Shown piece by piece: positions 25,432 to 34,911 of a DNA stretch of 64,000 nt. Numbering within the stretch: the first letter of the stretch is position 1; each line of letters starts with the position of its first letter. A program made the position numbers and the translations under genes. This stretch comes from Bacteroidota bacterium. GTDB lineage: Bacteria; Bacteroidota; Bacteroidia; B-17B0; Aurantibacillaceae. The notes beneath the pieces are model-generated. The model was not told the origin of the DNA and ran no database searches. It saw only the letters and a list, made by a program, of their open reading frames with translations. The DNA lies in NCBI GenBank assembly GCA_019638705.1, contig JAHBTI010000003.1:124001-188000 (forward strand). Reading direction: 5' to 3'.

Positions 25432-28005
25432 ATGAGTAAAAATTTAGTGATTGTGGAGTCCCCTGCCAAAGCCAAAACCATTGAGGGATTTTTAGGGAAA
25501 GATTTTACCGTAAAATCAAGTTTCGGGCATGTGCGCGACCTTGTGAAAAAAGGCTACGGTGTGGATATTGAAAAGGATTTTACACCTACTTACGAGGTGC
25601 AACCCGATAAGGAAAAAGTAATTGCCGAACTGAAAAAGTTAAGCAAAGCTGCCGAAATGGTTTGGCTGGCTTCCGATGAAGACCGCGAGGGGGAAGCCAT
25701 TAGTTGGCATTTGTTTGAAACTTTGGGCTTGGACAAAAAGAAAACCAAACGCATTGTGTTTCACGAAATAACCAAACCCGCCATTCAAAAAGCCATTGCC
25801 AATCCGCGCGAAATTGATATTAATTTGGTAAATGCACAGCAAGCCCGCCGTATTTTAGACCGCTTGGTTGGTTTTGAACTTTCGCCCATTTTATGGAAAA
25901 AAGTGCGTCCGAGTTTGTCTGCGGGGCGTGTGCAATCTGTTGCCGTGCGCCTGATTGTGGAGCGTGAGCGCGAAGTGAAAAATTTTCAAAGCACCTCGGC
26001 GTTTAAAGTTTCTGCGATTTTTATTGTGGGTGGAAAATCAGTGTTGAAAGCGGAATTAGACAACCGTTTTAAAACAGAACCCGAAGCCAACGACTTTTTA
26101 GAAAAATGCAAAGGCGCAATTTATACCATTAACAGCATTGAAACCAAACCCGCCAAACGCAGCCCAAGCGCACCATTCACCACTTCCACTTTGCAACAGG
26201 AAGCAGCACGGAAATTAGGTTTCAGCGTTTCGCAAACTATGGTGGTGGCGCAGCGTTTATACGAAGCAGGTAAAATTACTTATATGCGTACCGACAGCGT
26301 AAACCTTTCGGAAACCGCTATGGGGCAGGCACGCGAAGCCATTACAAAAAATTACGGCGACAAATATCATCAGCCGCGCCAATACAAAACCAAGAGCAAA
26401 GGCGCGCAGGAAGCGCACGAAGCCATTCGCCCCACTTACATACAAAATCAGGAAATTGCCGGCGACCGCAACGAACAGCGTTTGTACGAATTGATTTGGA
26501 AACGCACCATTGCCAGCCAAATGGCTGATGCGGAATTGGAAAAAACAACGGCTAAAGTGGGTATCAGCACACGCCAAGAACAATTTGTGGCACAAGGCGA
26601 AGTGTTGAAATTTGACGGTTTTTTGAAAGTGTATATTGAAGGCACGGACGATGAAAACGACGAAGAAAATTCTTCAATCCTGCCGCCAATGAACCAAGGC
26701 GACAAACTGCAACTGAAAGAAATTACCGCCACGCAGCGTTTTACGCATCACCCTGCACGCTACACCGAAGCAAGTTTGGTGAAAAAATTGGAAGAATTGG
26801 GCATTGGTCGCCCGAGTACTTATGCGCCGACAATCAGCACCATTCAAAAACGTAATTATGTGGAAAAGACCGACAGAGAGGGTACGCCGCGCAATTACAC
26901 ACATTTAATTTTTGAGGGAACAAAAATTACCCGCGAAACAAAAACCGAAAACACAGGCGCGGAAAAAGCAAAATTATTCCCGACCGATATTGGTATGGTG
27001 GTGAATGATTTTTTAATTCAGTACTTCCCCGATATTTTGGATTTTAATTTCACGGCAAAAGTGGAAGAAGATTTTGACGAGATTGCCGAAGGAAAAATGA
27101 AGTGGACGGATATGCTGAAAGAGTTTTACAAACCCTTTCACAAAACCGTAGAACATACCAACGAAAACAGCGAACGTGCCAGCGGTGAGCGGGTTTTGGG
27201 CATTGACCCGAATACAAAAAAACAAGTGATTGTTCGCATCGGGCGTTTTGGACCTTTGGCGCAAATTGGCGAAAACAACGAAGATACAGGCGAGAAAGCC
27301 ACCTTTGCAAGTTTGAGAAAAGAGCAAAGTATTGAAAGCATAACTTTAGAGGAAGCATTGGATTTATTTAAACTTCCGCACTCTTTGGGTGATTATAAAG
27401 ACAAAGAAGTGATTATCGGCGTTGGGCGTTTTGGACCTTATGTAAAATGGGGCGAGCAATACATTTCCATTCCGCGCACGGAAGACCCTCTGAAAGTGGA
27501 TATGGAACGCGCCATGCAACTCATCAGCGAAAAAGAACAAGCCGATGCGCCGATAGCCATGTATAATGGAAAAGGCGTTACCAAAGGCAAAGGGCGTTTT
27601 GGACCATTCATAAAATACAACGATTTGTTTATTAATGTGCCTCGCGCTTACAATTTTGATAATCTTTCGCAAAAAGACATTAACGAGTTGATTGAAAAAA
27701 AATTGGAGAAAGAAGCCAACCGCTACATTCAACAATGGGAAGAAGAAAAAATTGCCATTGAAAACGGGCGCTGGGGCGCATTCATTCGCTTCGGCAAAAA
27801 TATGTTGAAACTGACGGACGAAGACGGTAAAAAAATTCCTGCCGAAGAAGCCGCCGCCTTAACTTTAGACGAAGTAAAAAAAATGATTGAAGCGCAACTG
27901 CCGGGAGCGTTTGAGAAGAAAGGGAAAAATGCTGCACCTAAGAAAGCTTCCACTAAAAAAGTTGCTGCTAAAAAAACTGCGAAGAAAGCGGCTAAGAAGA
28001 AATAA
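25432..28005 (+). CDS. topA: DNA topoisomerase I
   Basis: An 857-residue type IA topoisomerase that relaxes negative supercoils. KNLVIVESPAKAKTIEGFLG is the Toprim start; DEDREGEAISWHL holds the metal-binding acidic residues; the active-site tyrosine is Tyr284 in GKITYMRTDSVNLS. The C terminus has three repeated topoisomerase C-terminal modules (VRIGRFGPLAQIG, IGVGRFGPYVKWG, KGRFGPFIKY) in place of Cys4 zinc fingers, and ends in a Lys/Ala-rich tail, as in many Bacteroidota. Confidence 0.94.
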   Translation: MSKNLVIVESPAKAKTIEGFLGKDFTVKSSFGHVRDLVKKGYGVDIEKDFTPTYEVQPDKEKVIAELKKLSKAAEMVWLASDEDREGEAISWHLFETLGLDKKKTKRIVFHEITKPAIQKAIANPREIDINLVNAQQARRILDRLVGFELSPILWKKVRPSLSAGRVQSVAVRLIVEREREVKNFQSTSAFKVSAIFIVGGKSVLKAELDNRFKTEPEANDFLEKCKGAIYTINSIETKPAKRSPSAPFTTSTLQQEAARKLGFSVSQTMVVAQRLYEAGKITYMRTDSVNLSETAMGQAREAITKNYGDKYHQPRQYKTKSKGAQEAHEAIRPTYIQNQEIAGDRNEQRLYELIWKRTIASQMADAELEKTTAKVGISTRQEQFVAQGEVLKFDGFLKVYIEGTDDENDEENSSILPPMNQGDKLQLKEITATQRFTHHPARYTEASLVKKLEELGIGRPSTYAPTISTIQKRNYVEKTDREGTPRNYTHLIFEGTKITRETKTENTGAEKAKLFPTDIGMVVNDFLIQYFPDILDFNFTAKVEEDFDEIAEGKMKWTDMLKEFYKPFHKTVEHTNENSERASGERVLGIDPNTKKQVIVRIGRFGPLAQIGENNEDTGEKATFASLRKEQSIESITLEEALDLFKLPHSLGDYKDKEVIIGVGRFGPYVKWGEQYISIPRTEDPLKVDMERAMQLISEKEQADAPIAMYNGKGVTKGKGRFGPFIKYNDLFINVPRAYNFDNLSQKDINELIEKKLEKEANRYIQQWEEEKIAIENGRWGAFIRFGKNMLKLTDEDGKKIPAEEAAALTLDEVKKMIEAQLPGAFEKKGKNAAPKKASTKKVAAKKTAKKAAKKK

Positions 28006-28006
28006 A

Positions 28007-28330
28007 TTATTCTTCCAGAATACTGATATTCTGTATGGCATCAATTTGAATGGTGCGTTGCCCTGTGCCGTTTTTGGGAATAACCATGTTTGACTTAAAC
28101 ATCTTTTTTGATTTTGAAATCAGTTTTACGCTGTAACTTCCTTTGGATATTTTTTTAAAATCGGTGGTTTGCTGCAAATCCACATTCAGGAACACAATTT
28201 TATTTTCACCAATCACCACGCTGTCCATTGGTTCAAGGTAATAGTTTGCAAAACGCACATCATAGCCCCTGTCGCATGAACAGAGCGCAAGCAGCGCAAA
28301 AAACAGTATCACATTGTTAAATCGTTTCAT
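28007..28330 (-). CDS. Small lipoprotein, unknown function
   Basis: A 107-residue protein with a lipoprotein signal (VILFFALLALCSC, lipid-bearing Cys at about residue 19 from MKRFNN). The remainder forms a small beta-rich domain. No family is recognised. The ATG at 28330 is preferred over one two codons upstream because a charged MKRF start follows. It lies 8 bases after smpB on the same strand and is probably co-transcribed with it. Confidence 0.6.
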   Translation of the reverse strand: MKRFNNVILFFALLALCSCDRGYDVRFANYYLEPMDSVVIGENKIVFLNVDLQQTTDFKKISKGSYSVKLISKSKKMFKSNMVIPKNGTGQRTIQIDAIQNISILEE

Positions 28331-28338
28331 TGTCAAAT

Positions 28339-28797
28339 TTAAAATTTACGGTTCATTTCCCGTTCCGTGTCGCGTTTTTTAATCGTTTCGCGTTTATCAA
28401 ATTCTTTTTTTCCTTTGGCTAAAGCAATGTTCATTTTTGCAAAGCCTTTTTCGTTAATAAATAATTTTACAGGCACAATCGTCAAGCCCTGCTCTTTTAC
28501 CTTACGCAACCATTTGTTTAATTCCTGGCGGCTCAATAATAATTTTCGTTCGCGCATGGGCTCGTGGTTGTAAAACGAAGCATTTTCATATTCCGTTATG
28601 TGAAAATTTCGCACAAATAATTCATCGTTTTTAAAATAACAATAGCTGTCTGCCAAGCCTGCTTTGCCCTCGCGTATGGATTTTATTTCTGTTCCTTTCA
28701 GCACCAATCCCGCTGTGAGCGTGTCCAAAAACTGATAATCAAATTTGGCTTTGCGGTTTTCTATGTTTACTGTATTGCTTAATTTGGTTTTAGCCAC
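28339..28797 (-). CDS. smpB: SsrA-binding protein
   Basis: A 152-residue protein of normal length. It binds tmRNA and is needed to rescue stalled ribosomes. Signatures are NRKAKFDYQFLDTLTAGLVLKGTEIKSIR, NEKGFAKMNIALAKGKKEFDKRETIK and a final R-rich tail. The tmRNA gene ssrA is not visible in the window. The region upstream (28798-30000) carries small accessory genes. Confidence 0.93.
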   Translation of the reverse strand: MAKTKLSNTVNIENRKAKFDYQFLDTLTAGLVLKGTEIKSIREGKAGLADSYCYFKNDELFVRNFHITEYENASFYNHEPMRERKLLLSRQELNKWLRKVKEQGLTIVPVKLFINEKGFAKMNIALAKGKKEFDKRETIKKRDTEREMNRKF

Positions 28798-28805
28798 AGT
28801 GTAAA

Positions 28806-28838
28806 GTTAGAATTTAGATTTTAGAAATTAGAATTTTA
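28806..28838. repeat. AT-rich TTAGAATTTAGATTT spacer repeat
   Basis: A third copy of the low-complexity intergenic family seen at 5401-5432 and 13883-13920. It lies just upstream of smpB. Confidence 0.35.
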
Positions 28839-28913
28839 CCTTTTCTTTTTCAAACCTTTAAGTATTTTGTAGATTTGGGGGATTGCGCATATTTATTAAT
28901 TAGCGGTCAGAAT

Positions 28914-29435
28914 ATGACAACAGAATACAACGAACTATTTAAGCAACTTTTGACGGAATACAATCTGCCAAACGACCTTTCGTTTTCAATGGACTTGCCG
29001 ACAGAAGTACAAACTATACTTAACGACAAAATAATAGTTACAGACTTAGGAATTACGTTAAAGTCATTTAACAGACTTTATAAAGCCACGCAAAAATGGG
29101 AAAATCAATCAATAATTGAAGACAGCGAAAACCATTTTCACGTTGATAGTTATATTGACACGGCTGACAACAAAAAAGCGTTTATGCTTGGTGTGAAAAC
29201 TTTGACTTTACTTGCTGACAAATTTCAAAAAGAAAAATTTAATGGCATTAGACTTTGGTATTCGTTTCAAACGCCTGAACTTGGACGACTTTGGGCTAAA
29301 CACAACAACCTTGACGAAGAAAATGATGAACATTTTATTAGTGACAGATTAAGTTTTTATAAATTGCGTAATGGGGAAAATGTTATATCAACAAATGAAA
29401 ATAAATTTTGGGCAATATTGAAAATAGACATTTGA
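28914..29435 (+). CDS. Hypothetical protein in accessory patch
   Basis: A 173-residue acidic cytoplasmic protein starting MTTEYNELFKQLLTEYNLP. It contains no motif I recognise; DLGITLKSFNRLYKATQKW and SFQTPELGRLWAKHNN are the most distinctive segments. The frame is open back to 28875, but ATG 28914 gives a more natural N terminus. The gene is more AT-rich than its neighbours and begins a short patch of non-core genes next to smpB. Confidence 0.5.
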   Translation: MTTEYNELFKQLLTEYNLPNDLSFSMDLPTEVQTILNDKIIVTDLGITLKSFNRLYKATQKWENQSIIEDSENHFHVDSYIDTADNKKAFMLGVKTLTLLADKFQKEKFNGIRLWYSFQTPELGRLWAKHNNLDEENDEHFISDRLSFYKLRNGENVISTNENKFWAILKIDI

Positions 29436-29488
29436 AAAAATGCCGAACAGAACAATGAAATATTACACCTTTACAGTGCTTCAAGAAT

Positions 29489-29818
29489 ATGGAAATAAAA
29501 ACTTTAGAAAATCTTGCAATTAATTGGGAAAATATACCAACCGAAAAAGCGAACGGCATTACAGGGTTTGTATTAGCTAAAACCATTGAATTGCCTGCTT
29601 TCAAAATCAGGGAACTTAGTTTTTCAGAAAACTATGAAGCTGACCATTGGTGCGAAAAAGGGCATATTATTTATGTAATTTCAGGGGAACTAATCATTGC
29701 CTACAATGACGGAACGCATATAACAATTCCAACAGGAAATTCTTTGATTTTGGGTGACAACATTTCATCGCACAAAGCAAAAACCAAAACAGAAACACAA
29801 ATTTTAATCATCGATTAA
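29489..29818 (+). CDS. DHCW-motif cupin-fold protein
   Basis: A 109-residue single-domain cupin. The sequence NYEADHWCEKGHIIYVISGELII (residues 49-71) shows the ADHWC-x-KGH motif that names the DHCW cupin family, followed by the second cupin box (IPTGNSLILGDN). The family has no firmly known substrate; metal binding by His, Cys and Glu is likely. It lies 53 bases after the hypothetical gene and directly before a truncated secreted gene. Confidence 0.75.
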   Translation: MEIKTLENLAINWENIPTEKANGITGFVLAKTIELPAFKIRELSFSENYEADHWCEKGHIIYVISGELIIAYNDGTHITIPTGNSLILGDNISSHKAKTKTETQILIID

Positions 29819-29821
29819 AAA

Positions 29822-29998
29822 ATGAAACAATTTATTAATATCACAATACTGACGTTTGTTTTGGCATTTATCAATTCCATTGCTTACGGACAGGATACAA
29901 CTAAATGTAAATCAAATTACTTCAATGATACATTGCTCGACAAATTAACCGGTAATTGGACGGCAACAGGCAATGTTGGCGGCGACAAAGTATTTTAG
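29822..29998 (+). pseudogene. Truncated secreted protein, N-terminal remnant
   Basis: A 58-residue frame with a good signal peptide (MKQFINITILTFVLAFINSIAYGQ) followed by LLDKLTGNWTATGNVGGDKVF and a stop. The mature part looks like the first strand of a lipocalin or DUF1579-like domain (LxGxWxxxG), which should continue for over 100 residues. The frame ends 4 bases before the convergent gene's stop codon, so the rest was probably lost in a deletion or insertion junction. Confidence 0.5.
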
Positions 29999-30002
29999 AA
30001 TT

Positions 30003-30701
30003 TTATCTTCTCATTTCACTCTTATACCTCCTGTAACACTCCATCACCTTTGAGTACAAATCAAAACCCTCGTGGGTAATGATGTAATAATTGTTCACAT
30101 AGTAGCAATATTTTCTGAACGCTTCGTAATCAATGTTTTCATCATGTGTAAGTTTCACCAAAATTTCGCGGCTGAGTTTTTGTTGCACCTGTTCTTCAAT
30201 CATCAGGTCTTCAAAAATTTTTGCGAGTTTGTTTATTTGTTTTCCCTCTTTGCTGTATTTCATGTACAGCGCGGTTATCGGGCTGCCAAACGCCTCTATT
30301 TTGCGAATTTTACTTCGGTCAATAATATCGTTCATGTATTCGCGTTCGTAAGGTTTTATTTTAAAGGTAGAAACCGTTACCGTTTTTAAATTAATCGGCA
30401 TGGCGCGCATAACTAATTTCACTTCGCCTTTGTTGTTTGCTTGCAAATCTTTTACAGGCATATAGAGTTTTGCAAAACCGATGTACGAACAAATCAGCGT
30501 GTCATTATCACTCGTAACTAACGAAAATTTTCCGTCCGCGCCGCTCATTGTGCCGTTGCCGTTACTTTTATTAATAATGTAAACAAAAGGCATTGCAGTT
30601 GTGCTGTCATTTTCTACAATTATTCCTTTCACAACGCGCTGTGCCAAGCCGTTAAAAGGAAACAGGAAAATAAACAGAATATAAAAGGGGCGAAAATTCA
30701 T
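30003..30701 (-). CDS. Secreted CarboxypepD_reg-like domain protein
   Basis: A 232-residue exported protein. The signal peptide ends FNGLAQ; an N-terminal carboxypeptidase-regulatory-like beta-sandwich follows (VVKGIIVENDSTTAMPFVYIINKSNGNGTMSGADGKF, CSYIGFAKLYMPV). The C-terminal 100 residues are helical with charged residues and have no known fold. Such domains occur at the N termini of TonB-dependent receptors and in stand-alone periplasmic proteins; this one has no barrel. ATG 30701 is chosen because it leads directly into the signal peptide. Confidence 0.7.
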   Translation of the reverse strand: MNFRPFYILFIFLFPFNGLAQRVVKGIIVENDSTTAMPFVYIINKSNGNGTMSGADGKFSLVTSDNDTLICSYIGFAKLYMPVKDLQANNKGEVKLVMRAMPINLKTVTVSTFKIKPYEREYMNDIIDRSKIRKIEAFGSPITALYMKYSKEGKQINKLAKIFEDLMIEEQVQQKLSREILVKLTHDENIDYEAFRKYCYYVNNYYIITHEGFDLYSKVMECYRRYKSEMRR

Positions 30702-30807
30702 TCGGATAAAAGTAAAATTTATAAACATACCGTTGATAAATTAAGCGTTTTTATTTGCAATTATTGTGTGGAAACTTGGCTTCACATTGTATATTTAAGA
30801 ACTCAAA

Positions 30808-32538
30808 ATGGACAATTTTATTGTATCGGCGCGCAAGTACAGACCACAACATTTTAACACTGTTGTCGGGCAAAACCATATTACCAATACGCTGAAAAAC
30901 GCCATTATCAACAAGCAACTGGCGCAAGCCTATTTGTTTTGCGGACCGCGCGGTGTGGGCAAAACAACCTGTGCGCGTATTTTTGCCAAAACAATTAATT
31001 GTACCAATATTTCAAAAGAGGGCGAAGCCTGCGACCAATGCGAATCGTGTTTGTCTTTTAATTCGGGAGCTTCATTAAACGTTTACGAATTAGATGCGGC
31101 GAGCAACAATTCCGTTGAAGACATTCGCAATTTGGTTGACCAGGTACGTTTTGCACCTCAACTCGGCGAATACAAAGTGTATATTATTGACGAGGTGCAT
31201 ATGCTGAGCACCGCCGCTTTCAACGCATTTTTAAAAACGCTGGAAGAGCCGCCGAAACACGCCAAATTTATTTTGGCAACCACCGAAAAACACAAAATTA
31301 TTCCTACCATTTTATCGCGTTCGCAGGTATTTAATTTCAACCGCATAAAAGCCGAAGACATCAGCAAATACTTGGAATTTATTGCGAAAAACGAAAACGT
31401 GAGTTTTGAACCCGAAGCCCTGCAAATTATTGCGCAAAAGGCTGACGGCGGCTTGCGCGATGCCTGTTCTATTTTTGACCAAATGGTGGCGTTCACAGGA
31501 AATCACTTAACCTACAAACAAGTGGTTGAAAATTTGAACGTGCTGGATTACGATTATTATTTCAAAATTGTTGATGCGTTCCTTGCACAACGCTTGCCCG
31601 AAGTAATGATAACCTTTGACGACATTTTGAAAAAAGGTTTTGATGCGCATAATTTTTTAATCGGCTTGGGCGAACATTTACGCAATTTGTTGGTAAGCAA
31701 AGATGCGCAAACCGTTTCCCTGCTTGAAATTGGCGAGAACTTAAAACAACGTTACGCCACGCAAGCGCAGCAATGTCCGCTTAATTTTTTATTACGCGCT
31801 TTGGCACTCATCAGCAAAACCGATGTCAATTACAAGAGCGCGAAAAATCAACGCCTGCTCGTTGAAATGGCTTTAATGCAGCTTTGTTACATGACCGCGC
31901 CGACCAACGACGCGGAAAAAAAAAACAATGAACTAAGCGTTTTTGAAGAACTCGCCCCTGTTCAAAAATCTGCACCTCAACAAAAAGTAAGCGCGGTGCA
32001 AGAACCGCAGGAAAAAATTGCGACCAAACCAACTTTTTCACCTGAACAATTACGCACCTTAGTAACCAATGTTGGCGGCGTAAGCGTAAAAAAAGAAAAT
32101 CTTTCGCAAACTGCCGAAAAATCAAGTAACACAACCCTTGCTGAAAAAGCCGTAGCCTATGATTTTGTAAACAAAAAAGTTTCGGAAGAAGAAGTAAAAA
32201 CCTGTATTTTAAATTACAGCAAACAAAAAATGCAGGAAGGCTCGCGGCAACTGGCTGTTACTTTGGAGCAAGCCGAAATTAAGTTTTCGGAAAACTTAAT
32301 CACCCTCACCATTCACAACGAAACACAACGCGAGCAATTAGCAAACGTGAAACAAATCTTCTTAGACGATGTTCGCAAACAGCTTCAAAACAATAACGTT
32401 GGTTTAGATATTCAAATTTCACAAATAGAAACGCAGGCAAAACCATTTAAACCTTCGGATATTTTTAAAGCCATGAGCGAAAAAAATCCTGCGCTGTTGG
32501 AAATGAAAAAAAGGTTTGATTTGGATATTGAGTATTGA
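30808..32538 (+). CDS. dnaX: DNA polymerase III subunit gamma/tau
   Basis: A 576-residue clamp-loader ATPase. It has the Walker A GPRGVGKTT (about residue 43), the zinc module CTNISKEGEACDQCESC, the Walker B IIDEVHMLS, the sensor 1 LATTEKHKI and SRSQVFNFNRI. The C-terminal 200 residues are less conserved tau-like sequence that would contact the polymerase and helicase. It loads the sliding clamp during replication. The R-M pair begins 129 bases downstream. Confidence 0.92.
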   Translation: MDNFIVSARKYRPQHFNTVVGQNHITNTLKNAIINKQLAQAYLFCGPRGVGKTTCARIFAKTINCTNISKEGEACDQCESCLSFNSGASLNVYELDAASNNSVEDIRNLVDQVRFAPQLGEYKVYIIDEVHMLSTAAFNAFLKTLEEPPKHAKFILATTEKHKIIPTILSRSQVFNFNRIKAEDISKYLEFIAKNENVSFEPEALQIIAQKADGGLRDACSIFDQMVAFTGNHLTYKQVVENLNVLDYDYYFKIVDAFLAQRLPEVMITFDDILKKGFDAHNFLIGLGEHLRNLLVSKDAQTVSLLEIGENLKQRYATQAQQCPLNFLLRALALISKTDVNYKSAKNQRLLVEMALMQLCYMTAPTNDAEKKNNELSVFEELAPVQKSAPQQKVSAVQEPQEKIATKPTFSPEQLRTLVTNVGGVSVKKENLSQTAEKSSNTTLAEKAVAYDFVNKKVSEEEVKTCILNYSKQKMQEGSRQLAVTLEQAEIKFSENLITLTIHNETQREQLANVKQIFLDDVRKQLQNNNVGLDIQISQIETQAKPFKPSDIFKAMSEKNPALLEMKKRFDLDIEY

Positions 32539-32633
32539 TTATGAATTGTGTGCTATTTTATGAGTAACCTACAACAAAGAAGTTTGTTATAAACTTTTGA
32601 CCCCCTTACCCGTAAAAGCAAAAGATGTTTCCA

Positions 32634-32641
32634 TATCTTTG
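32634..32641 (+). promoter_or_regulatory. -7 box (TATCTTTG) of the R-M operon
   Basis: A full match to TAnnTTTG 26 bases before the GTG start of the restriction gene. No clear -33 element was found. The R-M genes thus seem to have their own promoter, separate from dnaX. Confidence 0.5.
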
Positions 32642-32667
32642 TTACTATTCAATAAATTATCGGAATA

Positions 32668-33630
32668 GTGGCAGCGACAACACAAGAACTTATCATGAAA
32701 TCTTTCCAAATTCACAATGGAAACACGGCTATTGTACTTAAACAGAAAGTTGAAATGATTGCTTCGCATTACGGAAGTACATCAGCCTTTTTGAAAGCAA
32801 CACGCAAAGATTTTGATAAAATTGTTTTCAAAATAGATGATAAAAAATTCAAGTTATCAGACAACGAATTCCAAAAAATTCAAGCCTTACAAAAAAGTGG
32901 ATTGATTGATGCTAAACTTTCTGTTGAAGATAATTTTATAAAGATTTTAACCACTCAATTTGTTCAAAGACAATTGGAAATGATTGACAAGTTAGAACTT
33001 GAAACATTAAATGTAAATCCAATTTTAGCAGGGGCTTTAAATCTTAATAACGAAACAGACCTTATACGTTATTACGCTTATCAAGCTATTTCACGGAGTA
33101 TGGTTACTTCCGTAGGTTTTCTTGTCCAAAATTTATTGTTATACGCAAGCAACTCTGTTTTTGATGGAAAATATAATGAATTGGGAATAGCAACTAAATG
33201 GGATTTGGTTGTTGAAAAAGGAAAACAACCGAAAGCATTTTTAGAAATAAAAAGTGGAACAAATGATTTAAATAAATCTCAAATACATCATTTTGAAAAA
33301 GAAATAAAACAAATAGAAAAACAAGGTTTCAAAGCATTTATTGGTGAAACATACGGAAAACGAGAAGATAAAACCGTTACCCACGGTTTATATAAAATGT
33401 ACCTGCCAAATTGGGAAAAACGTACACTTATTGGAAAAGAACTTTGGGAATTTATAAGTGGCAAGAAAAATTATCACGAAAAATTAATTGAAACACTTTT
33501 CAAAACTTCAAAAGAGCTTTTAGCTGATGAAACATTCATCAAAAAAATTGAAGCGAAAATAAAACCGCTTACAGCGGATTTTAAAAAGCAATATAAGTCG
33601 TACAAAAACTTTTTGAAATCGCTATGGTAA
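32668..33630 (+). CDS. Type II restriction endonuclease, PD-(D/E)XK type
   Basis: A 320-residue protein (GTG start; ATG 32695 is an alternative). The catalytic motif is TKWDLVV...AFLEIKSG, giving Asp179, Glu193 and Lys195 of PD-(D/E)XK. It lies directly before, and overlaps by 7 bases, a cytosine-5 methyltransferase gene, so it is the cognate nuclease. The recognition sequence cannot be inferred here. The N-terminal 100 residues (SHYGSTSAFLKATRKDFDK) may serve in target recognition. Confidence 0.8.
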   Translation: MAATTQELIMKSFQIHNGNTAIVLKQKVEMIASHYGSTSAFLKATRKDFDKIVFKIDDKKFKLSDNEFQKIQALQKSGLIDAKLSVEDNFIKILTTQFVQRQLEMIDKLELETLNVNPILAGALNLNNETDLIRYYAYQAISRSMVTSVGFLVQNLLLYASNSVFDGKYNELGIATKWDLVVEKGKQPKAFLEIKSGTNDLNKSQIHHFEKEIKQIEKQGFKAFIGETYGKREDKTVTHGLYKMYLPNWEKRTLIGKELWEFISGKKNYHEKLIETLFKTSKELLADETFIKKIEAKIKPLTADFKKQYKSYKNFLKSLW

Positions 33631-34841
33631 ACAGCAACTCAAAATACAATGTAGTATCTCTGTTTTCGGGGGCTATGGGCTTAGACCTTGGACTTGAAAA
33701 AGCGGGATTGAACACATCTGTTTGTGTTGAAATGAATAAACTTGCTTGCCAAACAATTCGTGAAAACACAAACATTCCCGTAATTGAGGGCGACATATCA
33801 CAAATTTCAACAGAAGAAATTTTACAAACTGCCAACCTAAAAAAAGAAGATGTTTTTATGGTAGTTGGCGGACCGCCTTGTCAGGCATTTAGCACCGCAG
33901 GGAAAAGACTTTCGTTGCAAGATTTGAGAGGAAATGTGATAATGAATTATGTTAGAGTTGTTGAAGAAATTGCACCACCCTATTTTATTCTTGAAAATGT
34001 TCGCGGTATTCTTTCTACCCCAATGAACGCTGTTCCAAAGGAGTATGAAGAAGAATACGGAAACATAACAACTATTCCCGGTAGTGTAGTTTATTTTTTG
34101 TGGAATGAATTTAAAAAATTAGGTTACGATGTTAGTTTCACTTTGTTTAATAGTGCAAACTATGGCGTTCCACAAATGAGAGAGCGCGTTATTATGTTTG
34201 GAAGTAAAAATGGAAGAATACCGTTGCCTTCGCCAACTCATACAGAAACAGGAATAGAAACAGGAAAAAAATGGGTAACCATTGCCGAAGTATTTGAAGG
34301 ACTTGGAAAACAAGAACAATATTGTGAACTCTCGGAAAAAATGAAACGTTTTGTCGGAATGTTAAAAGAAGGCGAAAATTGGACACATTTACCAAAAGAA
34401 TTTCACAAAGAAGCAATGGGGAAATCACTTGAGTTGAACGGTGGTAAAACAGGTTTTTATAGACGACTTTCATTTAATAAACCTTCGCCAACTTTACTAA
34501 CAAGTCCTGTTATGAATGCAACATTACTTGCACACCCAACGGAACTTCGTTCATTGTCAATCCAAGAATACGCCCGCATACAACAATTCCCTGATGATTG
34601 GAAACTGCAAGGAAAACTGACAGACATTTTTAAACAAATTGGTAATGCTGTTCCAACAGGTTTAGGTTATGTTGCAGGAAAAACAATTTTAGACTTTCAC
34701 AACGGAAACTTTGACCCACAACGAGAAAAAATAAACACCATTCCTTATTCACGCTACAACGGTTGTTCAGACTTTGAGTTTATTCCAATGTTTAAAAATC
34801 AATTACAAAAAAATAAACAACAGGAGTTTAACTTCATATAA
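33624..34841 (+). CDS. DNA (cytosine-5-)-methyltransferase, type II
   Basis: A 405-residue C5 methyltransferase with all main motifs: I (VVSLFSGAMGLDLGLE), IV with the catalytic Cys86 (VGGPPCQAFSTAGKR), VI (ILENVRG), VIII (QMRERVIMFG), IX (RSLSIQEYARIQQFPDDW) and X (FKQIGNAVPTGLG). It protects the host DNA from the upstream nuclease. The variable target-recognition region lies between motifs VIII and IX (about residues 205-285). The pair is AT-rich relative to its neighbours, consistent with transfer. Confidence 0.93.
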   Translation: MVNSNSKYNVVSLFSGAMGLDLGLEKAGLNTSVCVEMNKLACQTIRENTNIPVIEGDISQISTEEILQTANLKKEDVFMVVGGPPCQAFSTAGKRLSLQDLRGNVIMNYVRVVEEIAPPYFILENVRGILSTPMNAVPKEYEEEYGNITTIPGSVVYFLWNEFKKLGYDVSFTLFNSANYGVPQMRERVIMFGSKNGRIPLPSPTHTETGIETGKKWVTIAEVFEGLGKQEQYCELSEKMKRFVGMLKEGENWTHLPKEFHKEAMGKSLELNGGKTGFYRRLSFNKPSPTLLTSPVMNATLLAHPTELRSLSIQEYARIQQFPDDWKLQGKLTDIFKQIGNAVPTGLGYVAGKTILDFHNGNFDPQREKINTIPYSRYNGCSDFEFIPMFKNQLQKNKQQEFNFI

Positions 34842-34911
34842 AGACAAAAGCAACCCTAAATACTATGGATAATGAATTGCCGTGCAAGGCTTCATAAAAT
34901 GTATAATTCCA

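Noticed and set aside
32530-34885. Possible target duplication around the R-M pair (GATTATGAATTG near 32537 and GATAATGAATTG near 34868)
   Set aside because: Only 11 of 12 bases match, in AT-rich spacers, and alignment fails beyond; chance is a sufficient explanation.
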